Position numbers and translations under genes: made by a program
Notes under the pieces: generated by a model
The model's input: the letters and a program-made list of their open reading frames with translations, nothing else
The model's database searches: none
What the model was told of the DNA's origin: nothing
Assembly (NCBI RefSeq): GCF_000308675.1
Contig: NZ_BAGE01000053.1
Span: 186,001-250,000, forward strand
Source of the DNA: Nocardia paucivorans NBRC 100373
GTDB lineage: Bacteria > Actinomycetota > Actinomycetes > Mycobacteriales > Mycobacteriaceae
Direction of reading: 5' to 3'
Length of the DNA: 64,000 bases
Shown here: positions 15,549 to 22,833 of the stretch, piece after piece
Layout of the letters: each line of letters opens with the position of its first letter
How positions within the stretch are numbered: position 1 is the stretch's first letter

Positions 15549-16414
15549 CGCCCGTCACGGATGGTCTGCTGGACCCGCTGCAGAATCTGCTCGAGCTCGG
15601 GACCGCTCCGACGCACCTCGACCGAGGTGCCTTTCGAGGATTCGGCGACCGCCCGTTGCACTTCCGGGTCGTGCCAGATCTCCACCAGTTTCAGATACAC
15701 CGGGTTGTTCTTGTCCTCGGCTCGGGTGACGAACACGTTGATGTACGGTTCGGCCCCCGGACTCGACGGATCGTCCTTGTACAACACCGACTGCGGATCG
15801 ATCCCGGAACGCTCCAGGAAGGTGTTGTTGATGACCGCACCGTCGACCGAATTCAACGACAGCGCCGTCTGGGTTGCGTCGACGGTGACAACCTTCACCT
15901 TCGACGCGCCCTTGTCGATATCCGCGGGCGAGGGCGCTCGGGTATCCGACGACAGTTTCACCAGGCCGGCCGACTGAAGCACGAACAGTGCCCGCGCCTG
16001 GTTGCTGGGATCGTTGGGAATCGCGATCTCACCGCCGGGCGGGATATCCGACACCGCCGAGTGCTTCTTCGAATAGAGGCCGAGCGGAACGATCTGAGTG
16101 GCGCCGATGGGCGTCAGATCGGCCTCGTCGGCCACGTTGTACTGCCCGAGAAACTGTAGGTGCTGAAACAGATTCACATCGATCTGCCGCTGTGACAGCG
16201 CGATATTCGGCTGGGAGTAGTCGGAGTAGTTCGTGATTCGCAGGGTGATGCCCTGCTCGGCGGCCTTGTCCTCGAAAACCTCCCATGAGCGGTCGCTTTC
16301 GGTCGTGCCGATGCGCACCACCGTCCCGGAGTCCGTGGTGCCACCGCAGCCGGCCGATCCCAGCGCCATGGCGGCCACCAGAACCGAGATGGCCACTACC
16401 CGATGAAAACCCAC
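15545..16414 (-). CDS. metQ: Methionine-binding lipoprotein MetQ
   Basis: A 289-residue NlpA-family lipoprotein. I start at GTG 16414, where GGGAG sits about 6 nt upstream and a signal sequence follows directly: VGFHRVVAISVLVAAMALG, with lipobox SAGC and the acylated cysteine at position 23. Starts further upstream would add about 60 non-homologous residues before the signal. Mature-domain hallmarks are DVNLFQHLQFLGQYN, GLYSKKHSAVSDIPPGGEIAIPNDPSNQAR (in two pieces) and VINNTFLERSGI. It captures methionine outside the membrane for MetN-MetI. No SAM riboswitch is visible directly upstream. Confidence 0.92.
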   Translation of the reverse strand: MGFHRVVAISVLVAAMALGSAGCGGTTDSGTVVRIGTTESDRSWEVFEDKAAEQGITLRITNYSDYSQPNIALSQRQIDVNLFQHLQFLGQYNVADEADLTPIGATQIVPLGLYSKKHSAVSDIPPGGEIAIPNDPSNQARALFVLQSAGLVKLSSDTRAPSPADIDKGASKVKVVTVDATQTALSLNSVDGAVINNTFLERSGIDPQSVLYKDDPSSPGAEPYINVFVTRAEDKNNPVYLKLVEIWHDPEVQRAVAESSKGTSVEVRRSGPELEQILQRVQQTIRDGR

Positions 16415-16498
16415 TCGTGCTCCCGATGATCGTCGCGATATGCCCCGATCATCCAATCGGGACGCCGCGACCCGAACAATGGTTCCGATTCCCGTGAA

Positions 16499-16537
16499 CG
16501 AAACCCCGACCGTCCTTTTCGGCGGTCGGGGGTTTCG
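16499..16537 (-). terminator. Strong hairpin terminator of the ECF operon
   Basis: CGAAACCCCGACCG (16499-16512) pairs with CGGTCGGGGGTTTCG (16523-16537) with one bulged G and a 10-nt loop. It lies 7 bp beyond the EcfT stop and upstream of metQ, so it separates the two transport operons. Confidence 0.75.
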
Positions 16538-16544
16538 AAGCCGA

Positions 16545-17360
16545 TCACCACAGCCACAGCCCCGGCATGTGCCCGCTCGCATTCGCCGCGGTGACAATCG
16601 TCGCCACCACAGCGAACAGAGCCAGCACGGCCCGGTCGGCGGAATCGAAACGCAGCGTGCGCAACCAGGTCCGACGCCCGGTGCCGAACCCGCGGAGATC
16701 GAGCGCGTCGGCGATGTCCTCGGCTTCCACGAATGCGCCCACGGTCACCGGCACGATCAGTGGTTGCAACTGCCGGACCCGGCGCACGGGATTGCGGGTG
16801 GGGGGCGGTTCATACCCGCGCAACCGTTGGGCGGCGATGGTCTCACGCACATCGGCCGCGATGGTCGGCAGGAAACGGAACGTCAGATCGATGGCGTACG
16901 CGAATCGGGCGGGCACCCCCAGCCGCGCGAAAGCGACCGAGAGATCACCGGGCCGGACCGCGAATGCCAGGGGAAACCCGGTCAGGGCGATTGCCAGAAA
17001 ACGCAGCGCCAACATCCCGGTGTACGACACCGATGCCGTCGACACGGGGATATCGATCAGCGGCACTGTGAGCAATTCCGCTGCCGTTTCACCGTATCGT
17101 CGCGCGCCGACGATAAGACCGTTGATGCCCGCCAGCAGGAACACGAAGGCTCCGACGAACAACCAGTTGGTCCGGACGGCATGGAATGGGATCCGGGCGG
17201 ACGCATAGAACGCGAAGGCGAGCGCGACGGCGATGGCCATCAACCGCAGATCCCGGATCTGCGTCACGATCACCACCGTCAGGGCGGGGACGAGGATCGG
17301 GATCCGGGGATCCCGGCGGCCGAGGAACGAGTCACCCGCCAGATACCGTGGGGCCTCCAT
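16545..17360 (-). CDS. ECF transporter transmembrane component EcfT
   Basis: A 271-residue CbiQ/EcfT-type membrane protein. It has four to five hydrophobic segments (LVPALTVVIVTQI, LMAIAVALAFAFY, WLFVGAFVFLLAGI, ALRFLAIALTGFPLAF) and the two cytoplasmic arginine-containing coupling helices: RETIAAQRLRGYEPP, and EAEDIADALDLRGFG toward the C terminus. EcfT links the substrate-binding S component to the two nucleotide-binding domains. Its ATG overlaps the S-component stop (ATGA). It closes a three-gene ECF operon ending in a hairpin. Confidence 0.88.
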   Translation of the reverse strand: MEAPRYLAGDSFLGRRDPRIPILVPALTVVIVTQIRDLRLMAIAVALAFAFYASARIPFHAVRTNWLFVGAFVFLLAGINGLIVGARRYGETAAELLTVPLIDIPVSTASVSYTGMLALRFLAIALTGFPLAFAVRPGDLSVAFARLGVPARFAYAIDLTFRFLPTIAADVRETIAAQRLRGYEPPPTRNPVRRVRQLQPLIVPVTVGAFVEAEDIADALDLRGFGTGRRTWLRTLRFDSADRAVLALFAVVATIVTAANASGHMPGLWLW

Positions 17361-17920
17361 CAGCGCCCCGCGTGTCGGGCCAGCGGTTGCCAGGCTCTGT
17401 CCAGCACCGGCACCAGGAGCAACGACACCAGACCGGTGGTGAGCACCGCGGGCAGGTACCCACCGGTGAACCAGTACACGACCGTCTGACCGAAGAGAAC
17501 CTCGGTAACGGTGAACACCAGACCGGCGACGACCGCGACGGCCGTCAAGGCCACCAATCGGACGGCCTTACCGGATCGGCCGGACGGTTCGGGCAGATAG
17601 TGGGCGAGCAGGGCGGCGAACAGACCTATGAGCCCGTTGGCCAGGCCCCAGTTCCAGAAGGTGAGGAAGCCGAAGCCCTGGATCTGGTCCACCACCGCAT
17701 TACCCACCAGACCGGTGAACAGACCGGCGATCGGTCCGAACCGGATACCGACGAAGGGGACGATGGCCAATGCGGGTCGGACCGCAACATTGGAGGTACC
17801 GGGGATGATGAAGCTGAACACCCCCAGCGCACCGTAGAGCGCCGCGCCGATGGCGCCGAACACCACGGTGCGTGAGTTCACGCTCCACGGACTGCCGACC
17901 GCGGCCTTGCTGGATGTCAC
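17360..17920 (-). CDS. ECF transporter substrate-specific (S) component
   Basis: A 186-residue protein with about six membrane helices. Features typical of ECF S components: a small-residue first helix (FGAIGAALYGALGVF, matching the AxxxA EcfT-docking pattern), RPALAIVPFVGIRFGPIAG, and GNAVVDQIQGFGFLTFWNWG, which probably lines the substrate pocket. I start at GTG 17920, which overlaps the stop of the ATPase gene; longer frames upstream are only the shadow of that gene. S components bind vitamins, metals or methionine precursors. Sequence alone does not reveal the ligand; proximity to metQNI suggests a sulfur-containing nutrient, but that is inference. Confidence 0.83.
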   Translation of the reverse strand: MTSSKAAVGSPWSVNSRTVVFGAIGAALYGALGVFSFIIPGTSNVAVRPALAIVPFVGIRFGPIAGLFTGLVGNAVVDQIQGFGFLTFWNWGLANGLIGLFAALLAHYLPEPSGRSGKAVRLVALTAVAVVAGLVFTVTEVLFGQTVVYWFTGGYLPAVLTTGLVSLLLVPVLDRAWQPLARHAGR

Positions 17921-19617
17921 GTGTTCTGCTCCACTTCGGGTTCGAAAAAGTTCCGGATCGATGGGGTGTCGTCGAGTGTGGACGACCGGCCGAGGCGACG
18001 CGCGAGTTCGTGTGGTGGGGGAATCGGTCCCGGTGTGGTCGTGGCGGCTCGGGCCGCACGCACGTAGTCGGTTTCGCGCAGCACCGCCCGCCCGTTCGGG
18101 CGGTCCGCCCCGGTGTGCCACAGAGACTCGTCGTGAACGATGTCGTAGGGGGTTCCGTCGGCACGCAGCGTCCCGTCCGCGACGACCAGCACCCGGTCCG
18201 AACGCCACAGGGCCAGATCGACCTCGTGCGTGATGAGGTAGACGCTGTCGATATCGGGCAGGGCCGAAATCGCGTCGAGGAAGTGGGTCGACGAACGCTG
18301 GTCCTGACCGGCGGTGGGTTCGTCGAGAATCAACGTCCGCGGTCGCAGGGTCAGTGCCAACGCCAGCGCCAGTCGGCGTTGCTGACCGAAGGACAATGTC
18401 CGGGGCGGCCGGTTCAGGATGTCCGGCTCGTCGGACAATCCCACCGCGGCCAGGGCCCGCGCCGAGATGCCTTCGATCTCGTCGGCGTCGACACCGAAGT
18501 TGCGTGGGCCGAAGGCGAGTTCCTCGGCGACCGTGGCGGCGAAGAACGCCTGGGCCGGGTTCTGGAACAGGTAGCCGATCAGTGCGGCGATCTCCTCGGC
18601 CCGGTGCTCGGCGGCCGGTCGTCCCTCGAGCTCGACCCGACCGGCCAGGACGTCCACCAGGCCCACCGCGGCGCGTAACAGGGTCGACTTGCCCGCCCCG
18701 TTGCGGCCCAGCACCGCAATGCGTTGCCCGGCGCGGAATTCCGTGTCCACCTCACGGATAATCGGGGTCGTCCCGTACCCCAATCGGGCGTCGGAGTACC
18801 GCAGTCGGATCTCGCCCGGATCACGTGGGGGCGGGAGCTGCCGAACCGGCAGCGTATCGGCGCGGGAGATCAATGTGTCGAACGGTAGCCGCACCGTGGT
18901 GGGGTCTGCGACACGCAGGAAACCGGTCATATCGCCGGAGTAGGTGATCTGCCCCTGCTCGAGGTAGACCACCTGGTCCGGAGCGATGGGAACGACCTCG
19001 TCGACCCGGTGTTCGATCACGATGCCGGCACCACCGCCGTCCACATGTTCCCGTAGCGCGCCCAGCACGCCAACGGCCGCGTCGGGGTCCAGATTGGCCA
19101 ACGGCTCGTCGACCACGATCACCCGGGGGCGTAGCACCAGTACTCCGGCGAATGCCACGAGTTGCAGCTGTCCACCGGACAGTTCGTGGGTGGCCGCATG
19201 CAGCAGCTCGTCCGGAATACCGAGTTCTTCGACCACACCGCGCACCCGGGACTCGATGTGCTCCGGTGCTACGCCGCGGTTCTCCAATCCGAATGCCAGA
19301 TCGGCCAGCACCGAATGCCCGACGACCTGTTTGGCCGGGTCCTGCAGCAGGGTTCCCACCGTCTCCGAGATCTTGCGGATGCTCAGCTCTTCGGCGGGAA
19401 CACCGGCCACGGTGACATCGCCGGTGACCTCCGCGCGGTAGGCGTGCGGAACCAGGCCGTTCACCACCCGCATCAGGGTGCTCTTCCCGCAACCGGACGG
19501 CCCGGTCACCAGCACCAGCTCCCCCGGTTCGACCCGGAGGTCGGCGCCGCGGAGGGCGGGGCGAGCGCCGGCAGCGTAGGTGACCGTGACGTCGTCGAGG
19601 GTGATCAACGCGCTCAT
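17917..19617 (-). CDS. ECF transporter ATPase, two fused nucleotide-binding domains (EcfA-EcfA')
   Basis: A 566-residue double ATPase. Domain 1 (about residues 3-230): Walker A GPSGCGKST, signature LSGGQLQLVAFAGVL, Walker B VIVDEPLANLD. Domain 2 (about 285-510): Walker A GRNGAGKST, signature LSFGQQRRLALALAL, Walker B LILDEPTAGQD, and ITHEVDLALW. The asymmetry of the signatures is typical of fused EcfA pairs that power ECF importers. ATG 19617 overlaps the stop of a preceding 56-codon ORF (ATGA); frames running further upstream lack homology. The C-terminal tail (RELARRLGRSSTLDDTP-like) is not part of the ATPase fold. Confidence 0.9.
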   Translation of the reverse strand: MSALITLDDVTVTYAAGARPALRGADLRVEPGELVLVTGPSGCGKSTLMRVVNGLVPHAYRAEVTGDVTVAGVPAEELSIRKISETVGTLLQDPAKQVVGHSVLADLAFGLENRGVAPEHIESRVRGVVEELGIPDELLHAATHELSGGQLQLVAFAGVLVLRPRVIVVDEPLANLDPDAAVGVLGALREHVDGGGAGIVIEHRVDEVVPIAPDQVVYLEQGQITYSGDMTGFLRVADPTTVRLPFDTLISRADTLPVRQLPPPRDPGEIRLRYSDARLGYGTTPIIREVDTEFRAGQRIAVLGRNGAGKSTLLRAAVGLVDVLAGRVELEGRPAAEHRAEEIAALIGYLFQNPAQAFFAATVAEELAFGPRNFGVDADEIEGISARALAAVGLSDEPDILNRPPRTLSFGQQRRLALALALTLRPRTLILDEPTAGQDQRSSTHFLDAISALPDIDSVYLITHEVDLALWRSDRVLVVADGTLRADGTPYDIVHDESLWHTGADRPNGRAVLRETDYVRAARAATTTPGPIPPPHELARRLGRSSTLDDTPSIRNFFEPEVEQNT

Positions 19618-19784
19618 CGGGCCCGCCTTTCGATATCGACGCGGACCCCGAGGCCGGTGCGTTTCGTGCGGGCGGCTCGTGTGTCGACCGGCTCCGGCAG
19701 CGCGTAACCGCCGAGGGGCGGATACCCGCCCCGGCCGGCGAGGTGATCGACGTCGAGTAATCGGACGTCGAACGACAGATCCAT
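19614..19784 (-). CDS. Small ORF (56 aa) translationally coupled to the ECF ATPase gene
   Basis: From ATG 19784 a 56-residue frame runs to a TGA that overlaps the ATPase start codon (ATGA), the same junction used throughout this operon. The peptide starts MDLSFDVRLLDVDHLAG, has a Gly/Pro/Tyr-rich centre (GRGGYPPLGGYALPEP) and ends in a basic stretch. I recognise no family. There is no signal peptide or membrane segment. The nearest Shine-Dalgarno-like run (AGAAGGAAG) is about 13 nt upstream, longer than ideal. It could be a real small accessory protein or a leader whose translation opens the ATPase start. The coupling geometry is the main support. Confidence 0.5.
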   Translation of the reverse strand: MDLSFDVRLLDVDHLAGRGGYPPLGGYALPEPVDTRAARTKRTGLGVRVDIERRAR

Positions 19785-20073
19785 GTTTTCGATCGGACTT
19801 CCTTCTCCCGCTGCGGAATTGACGTATCCCCGTTGTCGAGCACCGGGATCGCGCCCGTCGACGGCCCGAATCCCTCGGCTCGGTCGGTGTCGGCGTCTCC
19901 GGTGACGCCACGGTATGCGCTGCCTTCAGCGCCTGCACCGCGTCGACGTCCACTCCGCCGCCGCGGCGATACCGGGCGCACGGAATCGCAACTCGAACAC
20001 AAGGGTTCGTTATATCCGGACGCGGATATGTGGGACGACAGTTAACTTCATGATGACCACAACCCCCGCGGGG

Positions 20074-20997
20074 TCATTCGGCCGCTTCGCGGGCGGCCGC
20101 GATCCCGGCGTCGTAGCTGTCGACGATGCGCCCGCTACCCGGCTCGTATCGCGAGCCCAGAGCATCGGGGGCGTAGGTCATGAAGACGACGTCGGGACGC
20201 CCGTCGTTGTACTTGCGGTAGGTGTCGTAGTCCCATCCCTCCGGGGCGAAGCGGTCGTCCCAGGGCAGGCGGGCGACGGGTTTGAATCCGCAGAATGCGT
20301 ACAGGTCGGGCAGAACGGTGTCGAAACAGTTGAGGATGCGGCCGCCCAGTGACACCCGGACTCCCAGCAGCGCACTGGAGACGTGCGGGTAGCGACCGTC
20401 CTTGTGGGCCCATAGCGACAGGAGCTCGTCGCCGCGCAGGGCGCCGCCGGCCTTGCCGTCGTCGGTGACGAACAACCGCATCTTCCGGTACTCCTCCAGA
20501 CTGTGCACGTTCACCGAGGCGGAGTATCGGCTGCTGTCCTTCAACGCTTGCATCTGTGCTTGGAAGTAATCGGCGTCGGCCGGGTCCAGTTCGTAGATAT
20601 CCGGGGTGCTGCGACCATGTTTCCGCAGGAAGGCGGCGTACTCCTTCGGCAGGGTGTGTTTGGCGACGGGACGAATTTCACGATCGCCGAACTTCAGAAC
20701 CCGAATGTCTTCGCCATGTGAATTGCCTCGTCCGTCCACCTCTCCTCGATGGGACGTCGTTCCTTTTCCGGGAGTTCGGGACTCCACCCCAGCGTTTTCC
20801 AGAACCGTTCCCGTTCGCTTCGGGTCAGTTCCGGTATCGGATCGACCATTTCGCACCTCCTTGCTCAGTTCGCGGTCGATACCACCCTGGACCTTGCCGA
20901 CGTCTTCCAACGTCCCGCTGGTCTGCCGCAGTGGCCGCTCGGCGACTTCGGCAGTTTTCCGTATGACCGTCTTCAACCCTTCGACGACCGCTTTCAT
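20074..20997 (-). CDS. Unknown protein with a phage/polymorphic-toxin-like C-terminal domain
   Basis: About 307 residues. The N-terminal third (MKAVVEGLKTVIRKTAEVAE onward) is helical, polar and low in complexity, with a Gly/Thr/Arg-rich linker. The C-terminal domain, from about residue 170, contains MRLFVTDDGKAGGALRGDEL, LLSLWAHKDGRYPHVSSALL, GGRILNCFDTVLPDLYAFCG, FKPVARLPWDDRFAPEGWDY and RPDVVFMTYAPD. This order resembles, from memory, a GNAT-like domain found at the C termini of phage and secreted toxin-type proteins. That combination suggests an effector or a protein-modifying enzyme. No signal peptide is seen, and no WXG100 gene is adjacent. A candidate small ORF lies upstream on the same strand (21029-21298). 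Start uncertain between ATG 20997 and an upstream GTG near 21033. Function inferred weakly. Confidence 0.6.
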   Translation of the reverse strand: MKAVVEGLKTVIRKTAEVAERPLRQTSGTLEDVGKVQGGIDRELSKEVRNGRSDTGTDPKRTGTVLENAGVESRTPGKGTTSHRGEVDGRGNSHGEDIRVLKFGDREIRPVAKHTLPKEYAAFLRKHGRSTPDIYELDPADADYFQAQMQALKDSSRYSASVNVHSLEEYRKMRLFVTDDGKAGGALRGDELLSLWAHKDGRYPHVSSALLGVRVSLGGRILNCFDTVLPDLYAFCGFKPVARLPWDDRFAPEGWDYDTYRKYNDGRPDVVFMTYAPDALGSRYEPGSGRIVDSYDAGIAAAREAAE

Positions 20998-21555
20998 GCC
21001 GCATCGCCAATTACTCAAGAAACCCCTCTCACCCACCTGTCGCAACCGGCCCACCACACACGGCACCGAGGCGCAGGCCGTCCGAACGAGGAATTCCAGA
21101 GGCGGGTCTCAGATCGTCCACCGCCGTGTGACAGGCGCGCCGAATCCACTTCGGATCGCGGAGACGACCGTAGTGGAGTATCGGAGCACCGTCGCCGATC
21201 AAGATCATCTCGAGTGCAATTCGGAACCGGATCGCTCCGCGAGCATCGGGAACCACTCCGCTCGCGGCCGGTATTCGAATCATCCTCGTGATAACCATTC
21301 CTCCGGGTGAACCGGGCTGCTTCAATTCGCGCGGTCGGCGACGTCGCCGTCCACCGACTCTTCGGTCGGCCGGACCGACCACGTCGTCACACCGGTATCG
21401 GTCGTGACGGCGCCCCGGCCCGGTCGAGGAGAACGACAACCAGGACCGAACCGCACCGGCCGAGTCTCCCGGGACCGCGCGATCCGCTGCGGCGAGCCCC
21501 GCCGACGGACCGGAGGACCCCTCGCCTCGTGCCGGTGGCAGGATAGGAGGACCGT
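20998..21555. other. Long divergent intergenic region
   Basis: This separates the toxin-like gene (minus) from the 2-oxoglutarate oxygenase (plus). Its only plausible coding content is a small minus-strand ORF listed separately. The stretch 21300-21540 is arginine/proline-rich in every frame and shows no homology that I recognise. No hairpin or riboswitch stands out. Confidence 0.4.
21029..21298 (-). CDS. Possible small hypothetical protein upstream of the toxin-like gene
   Basis: An 89-codon frame starting MVITRMIRIPAAS with a balanced, protein-like composition through RFRIALEMILIGDGAPILHY. It ends 31 bp before the toxin-like gene on the same strand. GGAGGA directly abuts the first ATG, too close for normal initiation; the internal ATG six codons later is better placed. 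No family recognised. It could be a partner or immunity-type protein, or a non-coding frame. Confidence 0.28.
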   Translation of the reverse strand: MVITRMIRIPAASGVVPDARGAIRFRIALEMILIGDGAPILHYGRLRDPKWIRRACHTAVDDLRPASGIPRSDGLRLGAVCGGPVATGG

Positions 21556-22548
21556 ATGCTTCCCGTTCTCGATCTGCGTGACGCCGAGACCGACCCGGAC
21601 GGGTTCCGGGAGCGGCTGTTGGCCGCCACTCACGAGGTGGGGTTCTTCTACCTCACCGGACATGGGATCGCCCCCCGGCGGTTCGACGAGGTGCTGGGTC
21701 TGGCCCGGCGGTTCTTCGCGTTGCCCGCCGAGGCCAAGGAGGAGATCGCCCAGTTGAAGAGCCCGCAGTTCCGTGGGTATTCCCGACTGGGTGGCGAACT
21801 CACCAACGGGCAGGTGGACTGGCGGGAACAGATCGATATCGGCCCGGACCGGGAGGTGATCCCCGGCGCGCAGGGGTACTGGCGACTCCAAGGCCCCAAT
21901 CTGTGGCCCTCGGCACTACCGGAGTTGCGACCGGCGTTCGAGGCGTGGAGTGCCGACCTGTCGGAGGTGGGTTTGCGGCTGCTGCGACATTGGGCGGTGG
22001 CGCTCGGCGCGGTGGAGGACATCTTCGACCCGGCCTTCGCCGATCGGCCCGCCACCCTGATCAAGGTGGTGCGCTACCCGGGCAGCGCGGACACCACGCA
22101 GGGGGTGGGAGCGCACAAGGATTCCGGAGTATTGACCCTGCTGCTGGTCGAACCGGATTCCCACGGTTTGCAGGTGGAATTGCCGGACGGCGAGTGGATC
22201 GATGCCCCACCGTTGCCGGGGGCGTTCATCGTCAATATCGGCGAACTGCTCGAGGTCGCCACCGGCGGATATCTGCGGGCGACCAGGCATCGTGTCCTCG
22301 CTCCCGCACCGGGCACCGACCGTGTCTCCATCCCCTACTTCCTCAACCCCGCGCTCGACGCGCGGATCCCCATCATCGACCTCCCCCCGGAGTTGGCGGC
22401 CCGATCGCGGGGTGTGGAGGCCGATCCGGCGAACCCCATCTTCGACACCTACGGAGAGAACGCGTGGAAATCGCGTACCCGCGCCCACCCGGATGTCGCC
22501 GAACTGCACCACGGCATAGTGCCCACCGGTCCGGCGCGCGCCTACTGA
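21556..22548 (+). CDS. Isopenicillin N synthase-family 2-oxoglutarate/Fe(II) oxygenase
   Basis: A 330-residue non-haem iron oxygenase. Iron ligands are H187 and D189 (GAHKDSGVLTLLL) and H245 (RATRHRVLAP); the 2-oxoglutarate-binding Arg and Ser are in RVSIPYF at about 256-258. The N-terminal region (FYLTGHGIAPRRFDEVLGLA) is the typical DIOX_N domain. Family members hydroxylate or desaturate small molecules, using 2-oxoglutarate and O2. AGGAGG lies a few bases before ATG 21556. It stands alone between two intergenic gaps, on the same strand as and upstream of the DszC-like monooxygenase, and may act on an organosulfur or amino-acid derivative. Substrate unknown. Confidence 0.85.
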   Translation: MLPVLDLRDAETDPDGFRERLLAATHEVGFFYLTGHGIAPRRFDEVLGLARRFFALPAEAKEEIAQLKSPQFRGYSRLGGELTNGQVDWREQIDIGPDREVIPGAQGYWRLQGPNLWPSALPELRPAFEAWSADLSEVGLRLLRHWAVALGAVEDIFDPAFADRPATLIKVVRYPGSADTTQGVGAHKDSGVLTLLLVEPDSHGLQVELPDGEWIDAPPLPGAFIVNIGELLEVATGGYLRATRHRVLAPAPGTDRVSIPYFLNPALDARIPIIDLPPELAARSRGVEADPANPIFDTYGENAWKSRTRAHPDVAELHHGIVPTGPARAY

Positions 22549-22708
22549 AAGCCGTGCGGCGGGAATTACGTTTGCGCTGATCGCAATTGTTCGGCGGGGC
22601 ACACCGCCGATCTACGGTGGCGGGGTGTTCGACGTCCGTCGCCGGTCGGTCCGCGCAGAGATCGTGGTCCCCGGTGCGGTCACCACATCTCCGACACTCT
22701 ACGAAAAC

Positions 22709-22741
22709 CACTCTGGCCGAAAGGTTTTCGAACCAGAGTTT
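22709..22741. promoter_or_regulatory. Nested inverted repeat, candidate operator of the DszC-like operon
   Basis: ACTCTGG (22710-22716) and CCAGAGT (22733-22739) are perfect inverted repeats 16 nt apart, and between them CGAAA and TTTCG form a second, smaller palindrome. The element lies about 30 bp upstream of the leader ORF at 22771, where a regulator would bind near the promoter. It could alternatively be a hairpin in the leader. Confidence 0.45.
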
Positions 22742-22770
22742 CGTCAACCGGCAGAATCCGAGGAGTCTCG

Positions 22771-22833
22771 ATGACCACCACCCTGTTACCTCCCGACCGT
22801 TCGACCGCTTCGTCCGAGAGGGATGCCCAGTGA
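22771..22833 (+). CDS. Leader-like mini-ORF (20 aa) coupled to the DszC-like gene
   Basis: ATG 22771 is preceded by GAGGAG at a 6-nt spacing, an excellent ribosome site. The frame ends in a TGA that overlaps the GTG start of the next gene (GTGA). The peptide starts MTTTLLPPDRS and contains a Leu-Leu-Pro-Pro run. There is no cysteine or internal methionine. I interpret it as a translated upstream ORF that couples ribosomes into the monooxygenase gene, possibly a regulatory leader. It is too short for family assignment. Confidence 0.6.
   Translation: MTTTLLPPDRSTASSERDAQ

Noticed and set aside
17872..18678. Long plus-strand frame opposite the ECF ATPase
   Set aside because: Mirror of the ATPase coding pattern, with no motif of its own.
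19785..20073. Riboswitch upstream of the ECF operon
   Set aside because: I looked for TPP, cobalamin and SAM aptamer blocks on the minus strand and found none of their conserved cores.
21300..21555. Possible Cys-rich leader peptide of the actinobacterial sulfur type upstream of the 2-oxoglutarate oxygenase
   Set aside because: No RRHxDL-like or Cys-ending short frame was found here or upstream of the other sulfur genes.
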